Assembly: GCA_963942565.1 (NCBI GenBank)
Contig: OZ012698.1
Location: 27,846,113 to 27,910,112, forward strand
Length of the DNA stretch: 64,000 bases
Reading direction: 5' to 3'
DNA from: Maea johnstoni
Lineage: Eukaryota; Annelida; Polychaeta; Spionida; Magelonidae
Shown: positions 34,888-46,170 of the stretch, in pieces
Numbering within the stretch: the first letter of the stretch is position 1
How the letters are laid out: every line of letters begins with the position of its first letter
Position numbers and translations under genes: made by a program
The notes under the pieces: model-generated
What the model was told of the DNA's origin: nothing
Databases searched by the model: none
Seen by the model: the letters and a program-made list of their open reading frames with translations, nothing else

Positions 34888-35100
34888 CTCATTCATGCTT
34901 AGAACTCCGATTGTAAGAAGGTTATGATTCTTGTATAGATAACTTTCGAATATAGCATGAATTGACAAAAATTACATGAAAAACAGTTGTTGGTTTAGTT
35001 ATGATCATCATTTCTCCGTTAAATAATAACCACAAGATGCTTTCACCAAAAAGGTATCACAAAAATAGTCCTGCCTGTTGAGACCCCAACATTGATGAAT
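34888..35100. mobile_element. MITE family A, third in chain
   Basis: It begins CTCATTCATGCTTAGAACTC directly after the shared TTAA (34884-34887) and keeps the family core. It ends near GACCCCAACATTGATGAAT (about 35081-35099) without a clean TTAA. Confidence 0.6.
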
Positions 35101-35584
35101 TGGTTGGAAGTAAATTCTGCCGATGGATTTTCCTTGTGCTGGTTCCTAGCATTCTAGCTTCTTGGTTCCTCAGCCTGGAGAAGCTTCATCCCTCCTCTCT
35201 CTGTGTGGTATCCATGGTGAGTGTCCATGGAGACAGGGATGCTGGGGATGTGGTGTTCCGGCATCCTGAGTGCTGAGTGGAAGCCCGATGCTTCTGGGGG
35301 TCGGGATCGGCCGGTAATTGACTCCCGTTGATCCTCGAAGACGGCTTAACTGCCGAGTGGCTTGTCAGGGGATAATTGGCCCAGTGGATTGGTGCTGCTT
35401 GCCGTTATCCTACGATCCTACGATCGCCTGTGCTTGCTGCCGCGGCATCTCACTCTCCGATGTTGCCCGTCCTCACGGGCCGGATGAACTTGGCTCGAGT
35501 GTGCAGGCACAGCCAGAGGTAGAGATATCTCGCAGCACCCAACGCTGCCACCACCCACCTCCGCAGTAATGCATTCACACTTAA

Positions 35585-35780
35585 CCAATCACAGCCAGGG
35601 ATCAAACACACCTATAGCACAAGCCCCTCCCACTCATGAATAAGTAATGAGTGAAAAACTGCAAAAGTGGGGGCCAGTCCTTAAAGGGCTTGACTTCACA
35701 AACTCCCAGAATGCATTGCAAGACTGCAGGAGGTGATCTGATTGGTCGAAGGGTGCTCACAGAGGGAGAGTGATTGGTAG
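35585..35780. promoter_or_regulatory. Promoter-like block: ZNF143-type site with three CCAAT boxes
   Basis: CTCCCAGAATGCATTGC (35703-35719) matches the core of the ZNF143/Staf binding site (CCCANAATGCA(T/C)TGC). CCAAT boxes lie at 35585-35589 (plus) and as ATTGG at 35741-35745 and 35773-35777. CCCCTCCC lies at about 35624. The preceding 300 bp (35280-35580) are GC- and CpG-richer than the intron average. A promoter for an internal or antisense transcript is possible, but no coding exon beside it is convincing. Confidence 0.35.
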
Positions 35781-36531
35781 AGTTTCTCCGCTTGTAGCAG
35801 TAGTGGGAGGGAGGGAGAATAATGGACAGATTGAGAGAGGGGTGATGAGGTGCTCTTTCTCTCTTCTCCCCCCCCCCCCCACCTCTGTGTGCAGATTCCT
35901 GGATGAGGGTGATTAAGTGTGAAATCTAAAGCCAATTCCTCTTGTGGGCTACTTGTCTGCAGCCGCACCCTTACAGTGCCACCTATTGGCAGTCAGACAA
36001 ACTAGAGTGTATACTGGCACCCATTGCTATCCTGTTACCTGCAACTATGCCAAGATGATATTCAGACTTATACAAGATGGATCATGCTATATCTACAATA
36101 CAAGCAGCCACACAGCCTGAGATCTGGGCGTTGTCACTTTTAGGCATTCATATGGAGATAATCATCAATCGTCTCAGCTTGTCTATTGTTAAATGATATC
36201 AGAGACGTATATTACCTATGAACGTTCCTGATGATATATAGGGCTCCTGTAATGAGTTGGACCAAAGGATGATCAACCTCTGGTTGGAAGCATTATTTGA
36301 TTTTACGTAATAGACCAACCAATGCTTTCTATATTTTCCTACGTATCATATTGGAATTGGCGTTTCTACAGTATAGAAATATCAATAGTTCCATATCTTA
36401 CCCTCAACTTACTTGATTATCAACAAATGAACCTGCAATATTGAATAAGTAATTTATATCACATTCCTATCTTGGGTCATCCTGCATTTCATTTTTATTG
36501 CTATATGTGTCACAGTACTCACAACTATCCA

Positions 36532-37440
36532 ATGTGGCCTCTGAAATACTGCCCACTTAGCACTTACTTCTAGGGGCTCCATTAGAATATTTCCAACTCA
36601 GGACCCCCTTCAGGGGCCTTCTCTGTTTGATTTCTATTACCATGTGTATCCCTATACACACAGTTACCCCATGTGGCCTCACAGAAATATTCCTTAGGCC
36701 AAGAAATAATATTGTTTGTTTCCTGTAACGGTCTGAAAAAAATAGGGTAGGTAGGTCGGTAAAATTATTTTTTTGCATGATTTTTTTTGGTCAAAAATGT
36801 GTGTTTTATGCATGTTTTACGTTGATTGGAGTAGGGAGGGCAGAAAAAACTTGAGGCTTAGGGATTTTTTTATAATAAACACTTGTTAGGGTAGGGTAAC
36901 AGGAAACAAACAACTTTTTTTTAGGCCTTACTCAAGACTCCCTTTCAGGGCCCCTCTGTGTTCTATAATTCTATTACCTTTGTCACTTGTATGCCTATAC
37001 ACACAAATATCCCATGTGGCCCCTTTGGAATATTCCCCTCTCAGGACTCCTTTTCAGGGGCCCTCTGTGTTTGATTTCCATTATCATTTGTAGCCTTATA
37101 CACATTAAACCATGTGGCCTCACCAAAATATTTCCTACTCAAGACTCCCCTTCTGGGCCCCTATGTATTCTATTGCCATTGTCACTTGTATCCCTATACA
37201 CACAATTTGACACAAATATCCCATGTGGCCCCTTTGGAATATTCCCCTCCCAAGACTCCCCTTCTGGGCCCCTATGTATTCTATTGCCATTGTCACTTGT
37301 ATCCCTATACACACAATTTGACACAAATATCCCATGTGGCCCCTTTGGAATATTCCCCTCCCAAGACTCCCCTTCTTGGCCCCTCTGTATTCTATTGCCA
37401 TTGTCACTTGTATCCCTATACACACATTTATTTCCACTGT
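36532..37440. repeat. Tandem array, 90-130 bp units, interrupted by a MITE
   Basis: Units carry CCATGTGGCC, GGAATATTCCCCTC, GACTCCCCTTCTGGGCCCCT and TTGTATCCCTATACACACA. The last units (from about 37190) repeat exactly every 120 bp. The array is split at 36697-36927 by a Harbinger-like MITE. Reading frames on both strands are repeat artefacts. Confidence 0.92.
36697..36927. mobile_element. Harbinger-like MITE, 231 bp, TTA target duplication
   Basis: The element begins GGCC (36697) and ends GGCC (36927). Its long inverted repeats share TTGTTTGTTTCC (36712-36723) and GGAAACAAACAA. It is flanked by TTA at 36694-36696 and 36928-36930. Neighbouring array units read ATATTTCCTACTCAAGACTC where this one is split ATATTCCTTA/[element]/TTACTCAAGACTC, so the empty site is visible in the same locus. 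A 3-bp TTA/TAA duplication with GGCC-type ends is typical of PIF/Harbinger elements (family inference). Confidence 0.8.
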
Positions 37441-38334
37441 ATTATTCATGCTCTGCACTGAGATGCTCCACTGGATTCCTCTGAGCTTGCCAAATCACTG
37501 CAATGGAGATTGTGGTGCCTCTAAGCTTGGTCATTAGTGAGTCTCGTAGATGTATAGGAATGGGGTTACTCAATAAAGATCAAACAGCCACTGGGGCTTA
37601 TGGTGCTAAAATTTGCATGATGGACCATCTTAGTGCAAACGGAAAATCATGCATATGGATGCTCAAATTTGCATGATCGACCGTCTTAGTACAAACATCA
37701 TGCATATTCTAGGTGTCCTCTCAGAGATGTGGTGTCTTGGTACAAATAGTGTAACATTGATTTTGTGGGTGACATCTCAGAAGTGACATATTTGGCTATA
37801 ACGAGTATAGTGTAGATTCTCTTGGTACTAATACAGAAATACGATATCCCATTACAAACATTGAAATATATAAAGTTTATGGCTATACACAGTAAGATGA
37901 AGATTTTCTTGGTTTTATACTGCTGAGATGAAGAATGGTTGAAGAACTTTCTGAGCATGGTAGGCTCAGGGAGTGCCGACATAGACATGTATGTTCCAAT
38001 GGTAAACAAGCTTCAGTATCTCAGGGCAAGGTGCAAACCCCACACAGGCACTCATGTACAACATTCCTCAGATACCCCAGCGTCCATCGCTGCTCCCTCT
38101 TCCAACGCTGCTCCCTCGTCCGACGATGCTCCCTCATGCGATGATAGAACCTACCTGTCAGCATTCTCTCTTTTAGCAGAAATAAATCCCTCTCGTGATG
38201 TTAAAATTCAGATAAAAAATGTTTATCACAAAACGTAGGCAACTGTGCAAATTAAATGAGAGATTGCTTGTGAGATGAACAGATATATGACTATTAGAGT
38301 TGGTCTTGATTGTTACATTTGAAAGAGAGTAAAT

Positions 38335-38403
38335 ATGATGATGATGGTTGTGGTGGTGCTGGTTGTGGTGGTGCTGATTATGATGATGATGATGATGATG
38401 ATG
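38335..38403. repeat. (GAT)n/(GGT)n microsatellite
   Basis: Imperfect triplets: GATGATGATGGTTGTGGTGG, then GTGCTGGTTGTGGTGGTGCT and (GAT)n. Confidence 0.9.
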
Positions 38404-38518
38404 ACTATCCTTTCATTAGATATGTAATTAAAATCATGCTTCATTAACCTGATATTAATTGATTTTGAAGTTTCAAGATGTTATTTTCTCATACTGCCAG
38501 GGTGTATATATTAAATCT

Positions 38519-38940
38519 TATTCCATATTCTAGCATAGTATAACTTATTGGAAGACTGAAAGAATTGGTATCAGTGGGTTACAAACAATAATGCATCGGA
38601 CAGATCAGGAAATGGTATAAGATATTGAAAAAATATCTCAGCATTGAGCATAAGATTTTTTCTGTATTCGCAGTTATTTCAGCATTCCTATTCCTTATTC
38701 CATATTCTAGCAATTAGTATAAATTATGGGAAGACTGAAAGAATAAGTGAATGTAGAGTACAAACAATAATGCATTAAACAGTTCTGTTAATACGGAAAT
38801 ACAACAAATTGACATATAGAATATCTAATTATATTATAGTTATTTCAGGAAATAGTATAAACGATATTGAAAAAATATCTCAGCATTAAGCATTAGATTA
38901 TGTTCTGTATTCACAGTTATTTCAGCATTTCCTATTGTGA
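38519..38940. repeat. Diverged tandem duplication, about 180-240 bp units
   Basis: CTTATTCCATATTCTAGCA (38517 and 38694), GGAAGACTGAAAGAAT (38551 and 38729), ACAAACAATAATGCAT (38581 and 38760) and ATTGAAAAAATATCTCAGCA (38625 and 38866) recur in order. The second copy carries an extra 60 bp. Confidence 0.88.
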
Positions 38941-39048
38941 ACGTTGTTTAATTATTCCTGGGTGTTATTAGCTAACCCTGTCAATTAGCTGACTGATGGT
39001 GCTGAAGGCAGCTAATTAGTTTACCTATGGACACAGGATTGAGTTACA

Positions 39049-39318
39049 TATTGCATTAGGTTTGATGGAATAACAGGGACTTGCAGATTGATGAGGTTAT
39101 CTAATACCTTAAGTAGAGCGGGCTACCGTGCCAATTGCCAAAGACCAGGGTTTAACATTTTGTTTGGGCTGCCCTGATGGCCGAGTGGTCTAAGGTATAT
39201 CCACAGACTGTTTACTTATTGCATAAGGTTTGATGGAATAACAGGGACTTGCAGAATGATGAGGTTATCTAATACCTTAAGTAGAGCGGGCTACCGTGCC
39301 AATTGCCAAAGACCAGGT
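39049..39318. repeat. Duplicated 100-bp segment around a tRNA-like head
   Basis: GGTTTGATGGAATAACAGGG through CCAATTGCCAAAGACCAGG occurs at about 39058-39150 and 39227-39317. Between the copies (39168-39197) lies a tRNA-Leu/Ser-like sequence containing TGATGGCCGAGTGGTCTAAG. Confidence 0.88.
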
Positions 39319-39521
39319 AAACCTTTGCAATGCTGAGGCTACTTTATCCAAAGTACAAGAATTCAAAGAATTTTGAAAATCATCGAAACCCTGTCATGTT
39401 GGTACTCATTAGATAGCTCTCGCTGAGTACTCTCAGATGAGTACCCATATGCCAGGGTTTCAGTCATCAGCTTTTTCGCATCATTTTGTGTTAGCATATG
39501 TAGAAACTACCAGCACAATGG
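39319..39521 (+). mobile_element. MITE family B
   Basis: It starts ACCTTTGCAATGCTGAGGCT, then TGAGTACTCTCAGATGAGTA and CCCATATGCCAGGGTTTCAG, and ends ACCAGCACAATGG before TTAA 39522-39525. It follows the duplicated segment directly. Confidence 0.72.
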
Positions 39522-39534
39522 TTAAGTTCTATTG

Positions 39535-39838
39535 GGGCTGCACTGATGGCCGAGTGGTCTAAGGCATTGCACCTGACTGCTCGCTGCCTCTCACCACTAA
39601 GGGTCTGCCCTGATGGCTAAGTGGTTTAGGGTATTGTCACTGACTGCTCGCTGCCTCTCACCGCTAAGGGTCTGCCCTGATAGCTGAGTGGTTTAGGGTA
39701 TTGCCACTGACTGCTCGCTGCCTCTCACCACAGAGGGCCTGCCCTGATGACCGAGTGCCAGGGTTTCAGTATATTTTCGGGGTTTATTTGCATCATTTTG
39801 TATCGGCCAAATTAGCCACCAGCAGCACAAGGGTTAGT
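39535..39838 (+). repeat. tRNA-like-head tandem repeats ending in MITE-B fragment
   Basis: Four units of about 63 bp at about 39536, 39604, 39667 and 39730 each start CTGCNCTGATGNCNGAGTGG, followed in the first three by CTGACTGCTCGCTGCCTCTC. TGGCCGAGTGGTCTAAGGC resembles the D-arm/A-box of tRNA-Leu or tRNA-Ser. The last unit runs straight into the 3' part of a family-B MITE (CCAGGGTTTCAG at 39758 to CAGCACAAGGGTTA at 39836). No tRNA B-box or anticodon arm can be folded, so these are not tRNA genes. Confidence 0.8.
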
Positions 39839-39983
39839 ATAAATGAGTACTCACCTGTGTGTCCTCTTTCTAAGCTTATTACTGGCTTCTACATAATTAA
39901 CACCTGGGAAATTACACACCTGTGTTACTAATTAGCTTCTTGGACCACCATTCACATAATATATAATTATGAATATTGGTTGA

Positions 39984-40230
39984 AGTTATCACGCCATGAT
40001 AGATTGATAATTCCTTTGACATGGGTCAACTGGTTCCATAACACACCAAAATAACTTTGGAATTGGAGAAATAATCAAGGACAGTTGTTTGTTAGTTTCT
40101 GATCAACATTTTTCCCTCAACATATTTTCTGAAAATTGCTTTTCTTCAAAAGATATCAGCAAAGTAGTCACACGTATTTGGCTGCTACAGAGATGAATGA
40201 GTTGCACGTTTCTTGGGTGGACTTCATGGG
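39984..40230. mobile_element. MITE family A, diverged
   Basis: Family words AATAACTTTGGAATTGGAG, GTTTCTGATCAACATTTTTC and AAAGATATCAGCAAAGTAG are present. It ends ACTTCATGGG before TTAA 40231-40234. The 5' end is approximate. Confidence 0.55.
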
Positions 40231-40318
40231 TTAAGCTTCCTCCTGGGGCTTAATTATGATAATTGGTTCATAATAAATAGGATTTAATCATAGGCCTGTC
40301 TGATCCCCTACTAATAGA

Positions 40319-40565
40319 TGTTCTCCTCTGGCCAAGATGACCCCAGGAGAATTATGCTTATAATCCACTCTATTTCCCCTTATAGATGGCCTACCTCATT
40401 AATATGCGGAAAATGTAGACTTAATGGTCGCTCTGGCCATACTGGAGTGACCTCAGGAGAAATTGGCGATAATCTGGGATATTTCTCCCATGAGGCTCCC
40501 CACCTATCCATAACCCACACAATCCACCTCATTTATATTCATAAATAGCCAGCTTAATGGTTGTA
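40319..40565. repeat. Old tandem duplication, about 115-bp units
   Basis: CTCTGGCCAAGATGACCCCAGGAGAA (about 40325-40350) parallels CTCTGGCCATACTGGAGTGACCTCAGGAGAA (about 40431-40461). GACTTAATGGTCG (about 40419) parallels CAGCTTAATGGTTG (about 40550). Confidence 0.6.
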
Positions 40566-41164
40566 GTCAGTCTTCGCTGCCTTCGGGGAAGAATGTAGGA
40601 GATCTAACAGTGATTTACTCTCTGTACATACACTTAAAACAGTACTAATTATCAGAGTATGGAAACTGAGACCTGCATGTCACTACAGGTTCAAAGTTGC
40701 CTTTGTAAGGCATTGTCTTGAAGCCAAGATACTTGTGAAAATAACTTTTCATGGGTTATTTTCACGAGTTATGAAATTTGATAGTTCTGATTTTTCTTGG
40801 GAATATTTTCATAATATATGTTTGGTGCCTGCAGTGAGGAATGGATTAAGCTCTATAAGTAATTAGTTTTATCATAACACAAGTTACAATACAAAATTAT
40901 GCAAATCTTGTTTCTCTAAATGATTCAAAAAAATTTTAAATTGTGTTTCTTAATCATTTTACTTTATTCACATGTTAATTTTGGTATCGGTCAGTATTAC
41001 CTCAATTCAGATTGTGATAATAACTCTCCAAAAATATCTTTCGTATCATTTCACTTAATTCATGTCCATCTAATTTTTTGCCACATATTTTGTGCTTTAT
41101 TTCAAGCTTCATGAATGTGTTATTTTTTCTGAAGTTATTTGCATGATTGATGTATTCCAATCAT

Positions 41165-41420
41165 GTTTGGTTCTATAGGCAGCTCAGGATATTACTCTGT
41201 TACAGTGATGAGCAGCGCTCATTGGTGTGAGTAACTTTCTCTACAGCGTCTGCATATTCAGCGAATAATCGTCAATAAAGTCTTCGCCTTAGCTGTAAAA
41301 AGTCTATTAAGGGTCAAAGACACTCGTGGGAATTCAGAAACTGCTGAGGAAATTGAGTCAGAGTTGGGTGCACACGCTATGAGATGAGAATTACACTGTA
41401 ACATTTTACTATGCTGGAAT
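41165..41420. other. Non-repetitive block with a Su(H)/RBPJ-like site
   Basis: This is unique sequence amid repeats. CGTGGGAA at 41325-41332 matches the Su(H)/RBPJ consensus YGTGRGAA, and GGGTCAAAG precedes it. Enhancer function is only a suggestion. Confidence 0.25.
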
Positions 41421-41502
41421 GTGATAAACCTATTTCAGCATGCTTTTGGGGATCTCGAAACTCCTGAGGAACTACCAATCTTGACACATTACACCCCAGA
41501 GT

Positions 41503-41520
41503 CCCCCCCCCCCCCCCCCC
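41503..41520. repeat. C tract of 18
   Basis: A run of 18 C on the sense strand, one of five long C tracts (also 35868-35880, 51343-51358, 52518-52533 and 57734-57751). Confidence 0.95.
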
Positions 41521-42039
41521 TCCTGGGCTCATCTGAGGAATACTCAATTAATATATCCATTTTTTTACAGGATTAACGCAATGGTGACCAGAACACCTAG
41601 ATGTCTTAAAACCTATCTGGTATATTTTAAAGATAAGAATGTATGTAATGATGTATTTGATTGAAAGTTGAGTTGTAATGAAAAAAGACTTATAGAGACA
41701 ATTTAATCCACATGATACCCCTCTTTTGAGAAAAAATCAAACAAAATGGGTAATTGTTTTTGTTTATGGTAATTTACTTTCCATAACAATGCCATATCAG
41801 TGTTGTAATAAATATGTAATTATTTCTATTTTATAATAAGAAGTTTTTATGAAATATCTACAAAATGAGTACTAACTTCCTCTTTAACATATTTGCAAAA
41901 TGAATACAAACTTGCTCATAGGTCTCTTTTTCCTCATTTATCACAAAAGTATAACATGCACACACGCACACACATGCACACACAAATGCACACACAAAAG
42001 CACTAAAAGAGACCCACATATGGACGCAAACACTTTCAG

Positions 42040-42620
42040 TCATACAGTTTCCGAGCTCTAGGTAAATCACCATCATCACGTTGCGTTTCCCGTGTCGCTG
42101 CACACTTAACGCAAAAACAGTTAGGTCAAATGCCGAGAGTAATGACCATGGAAAACAGCCATTCCTGTTCTTGCAAAATAAAACCATTATTGAGTTTTTT
42201 ATGGCATGCCTGTACTGGACCAAATGCTGTTAAGATGTGGTGAGACGTCACCACTCTGCGGACACGTGCCCACAAATTGCAAAATAAATTACGGAAAATT
42301 GGAGGAGAATCGCGTGTGGTGGGAAGTTATTTCCTCCATTAGTTCTTGAATAGTCCCCATCTATTCGCGAAACTGCCGGCAGCGATTTCGATGGGCATAG
42401 ATTGGAGGCCCTGAACGCCAAATTACTTGGTTTCGTTAAGGATTGATTTTTGAGTGGCCAAAAGGGCCTCTCTGGGACCGTTGCGCAGCAAGCGCCAGTG
42501 GATTATTTTGCGATTATGAGTTTTATAGCCGTGGGAAGCCTGAGTAATAGAGATCACCGTCCACGGAAGCATGCAATACAATGGCACGCATGAGAATGGG
42601 ACAAATACAACGGTTTTCAA
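42040..42620. other. Non-repetitive, motif-dense intronic block
   Basis: About 580 bp of balanced, non-repetitive sequence between satellites. It holds an inverted repeat TGGTGA-GACG-TCACCA (42238-42253), CACGTG (42263-42268), CATCACGTTGCGTTTCCCG (42074-42092), CGCGAAACTGCCGGCAGCGA (42366-42385) and GCGCAGCAAGCGCCAGTGGA (42483-42502). No splice-supported reading frame is seen. It is the best candidate here for a conserved enhancer, on composition only. Confidence 0.35.
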
Positions 42621-42663
42621 TAAGAGTACATGTATTTCAATGGTATTTTACCATCCTTGAACC

Positions 42664-42747
42664 CAAAAAGACATGCACACATACACACACACACTTTAAG
42701 AAACACACACATTCTATGTGTTTCTTGTAATTTATGAGAGAGGGAGT

Positions 42748-42843
<96 letters not shown>

Positions 42844-42885
42844 GAGAGACAGAGAGAGAGACAGACAGATAGACAGACAGAGGAA
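42664..42885. repeat. (CA)n then (GA)n microsatellites
   Basis: Short (CA)n tracts (42674-42712) are followed by a (GA)n array (42748-42885) with ACAGAG and ACAGAC variants at its 3' side. Arg/Glu and Leu/Ser reading frames here are repeat artefacts. Confidence 0.95.
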
Positions 42886-43144
42886 AACTCTGCTTCTCTG
42901 CTGGATGGACTGTTGCTGAGGAATGAAAAAAATCACCACGTATGCTGGTTCTCAAAGAGAGACCCACAAACATTCAGACACAAAAGCAAAGAGGAAGAAC
43001 CCATCATTTAGCAAACCTTGTAAAAAAGCAGATCTGTTTCTTGCAGCTGGGACTCCGAAGGGAAGATGGTTAGCTATGGTAGGTATATGTTGATTGATGA
43101 CCTGGCCGAGACCTACTATGAAAAAATACTCCTCCTTCTCTTAA

Positions 43145-43360
43145 CCCATTTATACTCACAGCGGCAAAAAGCTGCCTGGCAATTTTGGTGAAATCTTTCA
43201 AGCAAAAGCATAATTCAGGAAAATATTTGAAGGAGAAATATTTAACAGAATAAAAACCAACAACTCTCTTTCAAATATTTTGTAAAATCATTCTTAATTT
43301 CGTCAAAAGTCTCAAAGATCCAGACGACAATCTCAAGAGGAACACTTCAGCATTAATGGG
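43145..43360. mobile_element. MITE family A, complete copy
   Basis: This 216-bp element has perfect TTAA on both sides (43141-43144 and 43361-43364), CCCATTTATACTC...CATTAATGGG ends and the internal inverted core AAATATTTGAAGGAGAAAT / CTCTCTTTCAAATATTTT. It is a reference copy for the family. Confidence 0.85.
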
Positions 43361-44733
43361 TTAACCAATGAGGAGATGCATCATCCTCCTCTAATTCTCC
43401 TCCTCCTCCAACGACGAGAAAAGCTCTCTTTCAGAAACAAATGGGAAATACAAGACCTTCTTTGGAATAGATTTCCGATCATGTTACATGAACGCAATAA
43501 ATTGTCATTTGATTTTTATCGAAGACGGGATACTAAATATTGATTGATCTGTGCTGGATCATACGTCATTGTCATTTGATTTTCATTAAACCTGAGATAT
43601 GCGATATTGATTATTCTATCATGTACCCCATGTCATTTGCATTAGATTGGTTCACTGGTTGTGAGAGCTGACATTGTATATTTTCTTTCTATGCATTGTA
43701 TTGAAATATATTCTTTGTTGAATGTGTCTGTATGTGTATAAATGGCTTTGAGTGTTTTGTGACGTATGCATCTTTGGTGTTGGGCATGCATTATTTGAGA
43801 ATTTATTCGGATGTTGGAATAATTGAGAAATATGGTTACTGTCGTACTTGGTAAATGTGAGGATTTGAAGTGGGAATAAATGTTAGATATGAATGGTTTA
43901 TAATTGATATAGGCTGAAGGATAATGATATTTGTTGATGTCTGAATGGGTCGAGTGATTTTGACTTATTTTTGCAATTTTCTGTACTGTCAGTAGGAATG
44001 AATATTTTTCATACATCTTACTGCCGGCTAGGAGTTATGATATATGAGAGATTCAGTTTCAGCTTTCTCCCGGAAACCACCAAGAATGGACAAAGGTTAC
44101 CTCAGGTAAAGTGTCATAACCACCGAAGACAGGGCTCGAAATTAGCTGGAGCCAGAAGCCTAAGGCTCATTCAAATTCTTCTGTTGCTCCCTCAGATTCC
44201 TGTAGGGAGCCCAAAGATGTACTGGTCTCTATACACAGCACCTTTAAATAGCTTTGAAGATGCAATTTGGCTCCCTTGAGAAAAGACCTTAATTTCGAGC
44301 CCTTGAAGACATTTATTGAATGTTGGATTGCAGAATGGGGGTTTCTTTTCAATTATTTCCCTGTATGGGAATTCTATATGGTCAGAAAGACATGACCAAA
44401 AGTTTAAGACCTTGGAATTGGATAAGGGACAGAAATGTCATGTTATATTTAGCATTTGTGGAATAAATAGAGAAATTATCATGATTTGTGTAGAAAAACA
44501 AATTTGATGAAAATACTGAATAATTTTGGTATCCCTTTCATCGTTTTAAGAAAAAATTTGATATAAACGAGGCTCTCTGAGGATTGGAAATGTCAAAGAT
44601 ATCAACCACAATTTATCTGTGGCTCTATTAAAGTCAAACAAGGATTATACGTTATAGAAGTAATGTTTGATTAATTGCACATAGAGTCACAGGTCAGGGC
44701 TGGTGGTAATAACCTTCCGTCAAAATTATTTAA

Positions 44734-44937
44734 CCCGTTTATGCCTGACTATTTTGCTGATTTCGGTCTGAGAAAAGTAAATTTTCCGAACATTTTTGAA
44801 GGAGAATTTTTCATCAGAACTCTAGCCGCAACTCACCTTCAAATATTTTGCGAATTTATGTTTTATTCCAAAATTATCTTCAAAAGTATGACAGGTCCAG
44901 ACGACACTGGTCGAATAGATCTTCAGGCATGAATAGG
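44734..44937. mobile_element. MITE family A, complete copy
   Basis: TTAA at 44730-44733 and 44938-44941 flank CCCGTTTATGCCTGACTA ... TCAGGCATGAATAGG. The termini are near-perfect inverted repeats, and the core carries TTTTTGAAGGAGAATTTTTC and CACCTTCAAATATTTTGCG. Confidence 0.85.
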
Positions 44938-45955
44938 TTAAAGCCTGTTCATGAGGAATGAGTTCATTATATAGACTTCCTCCACTTCACAAGGCAACCT
45001 TTAAATCTCGTTAAATTTCTCACATCTGGTCTGATCTCCTTCGCTCCCTGGATTTATAATGAAAGGTCCTCACGTTTCTGGCACTTAAGATGTAGTTTCT
45101 TGGTTTACAGTTCTGCTTCTAGTATATCAAGCCTCATCTTTAACCCTATCATTCTAAATGGGCCGGTACCATGTGGTAAATTTCGGAATATGGTACATAC
45201 GAAAGTAGTGCCAATCTTCACAAATTATTCCAAAAGAGATTTTCCCATATGATGCTTTATCTGATGGGATGACTGCCCTTATAGCCAAGTGGCTAGCTAC
45301 AAGGCTTACAGTTTTTCAGTACTGCCTAAGGAGCTTTGACTTGAATACAGCGGAAGGCTGGTGAGAAAGTGACCAGTGACTTGATGTTAAACAATGGTTT
45401 CCTTGAGTACTCTGATTTTCTCCACCAAACAACTGGCTAGTCACCTTTCAGCTTCAATAGGCCAGAAAAAAAGAAAAAAAAGTATCTATCAACAAAATTA
45501 ACAAAATTGAGATATCCGAACGATGTTCCAGAAATAGAAGGACAGGGAAGGCTCGGCATTTCAAGGTATTTCAGATGTCTGTCTAGTTTGCCTAATATAG
45601 TCTATATGAAGTCACACTGTTAGCTGTCTATCACCACTGCCTCCTGTTAGAATCCTTCTTACATACAAGAAAGTTGCTGGGACCATGGTCTCCTCATCCA
45701 TTTATGACTGGTTTGTCATGATTCCATCTCAAAATGGCCGAAAAAATAGTGATAAACGAAGTACTAAATCTACCCCAAAGACTTTTCAGAAGTTTGGCCC
45801 TGAAGGCTATTGGGTGTATATGAGGCATGTGATGTATACTAGGCCCCATGTGTGCGGCCCGTGTGTTAAAGTGCTTGCCACCCGGGGTCTCTCAAGGAGA
45901 GCTTTGATGTTCAGCAGGCCATCAGTTTCATTGCCAACTCCTCCACAGGGTTTAA

Positions 45956-46170
45956 CCCATTCAGACAGCTACTTGATATTGTCGTCTGGAGTTATGATAT
46001 TTTTGAAAATATCTGAAAAAAAAGCATGAATGTAAAAAATATTTGAAGGAGAGTTGTAGGCTAGGTTCTTATCAACATTCCTCCTTCAGATATTTTCTGA
46101 ATGAGGCTTTTGTTGGAGGGATATCAGTAAAATTGTCAGTTGTTTTTCGGCGGTGTTGACCATGAATGGG
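45956..46170. mobile_element. MITE family A
   Basis: TTAA (45952-45955) then CCCATTCAGACAGC, core AATATTTGAAGGAGAGTTG / TCCTTCAGATATTTTC, ending CCATGAATGGG followed by TTAT (46171-46174, one change from TTAA). Confidence 0.8.

Noticed and set aside
35318-35569. 83-codon frame in the GC-richer block
   Set aside because: No ATG-initiated protein of recognisable type and no donor in useful phase at its end. It was kept only as part of a promoter-like block.
37135-37458. Repetitive frames on both strands
   Set aside because: They arise from the 120-bp tandem units, which happen to be divisible by three.
43047-43078. Possible 32-nt exon between TTTCTTGCAG and GTAGGT
   Set aside because: Entering in phase 1 it would exit in phase 0. 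It cannot join the giant exon to exon 10, which requires phase 1 on both sides.
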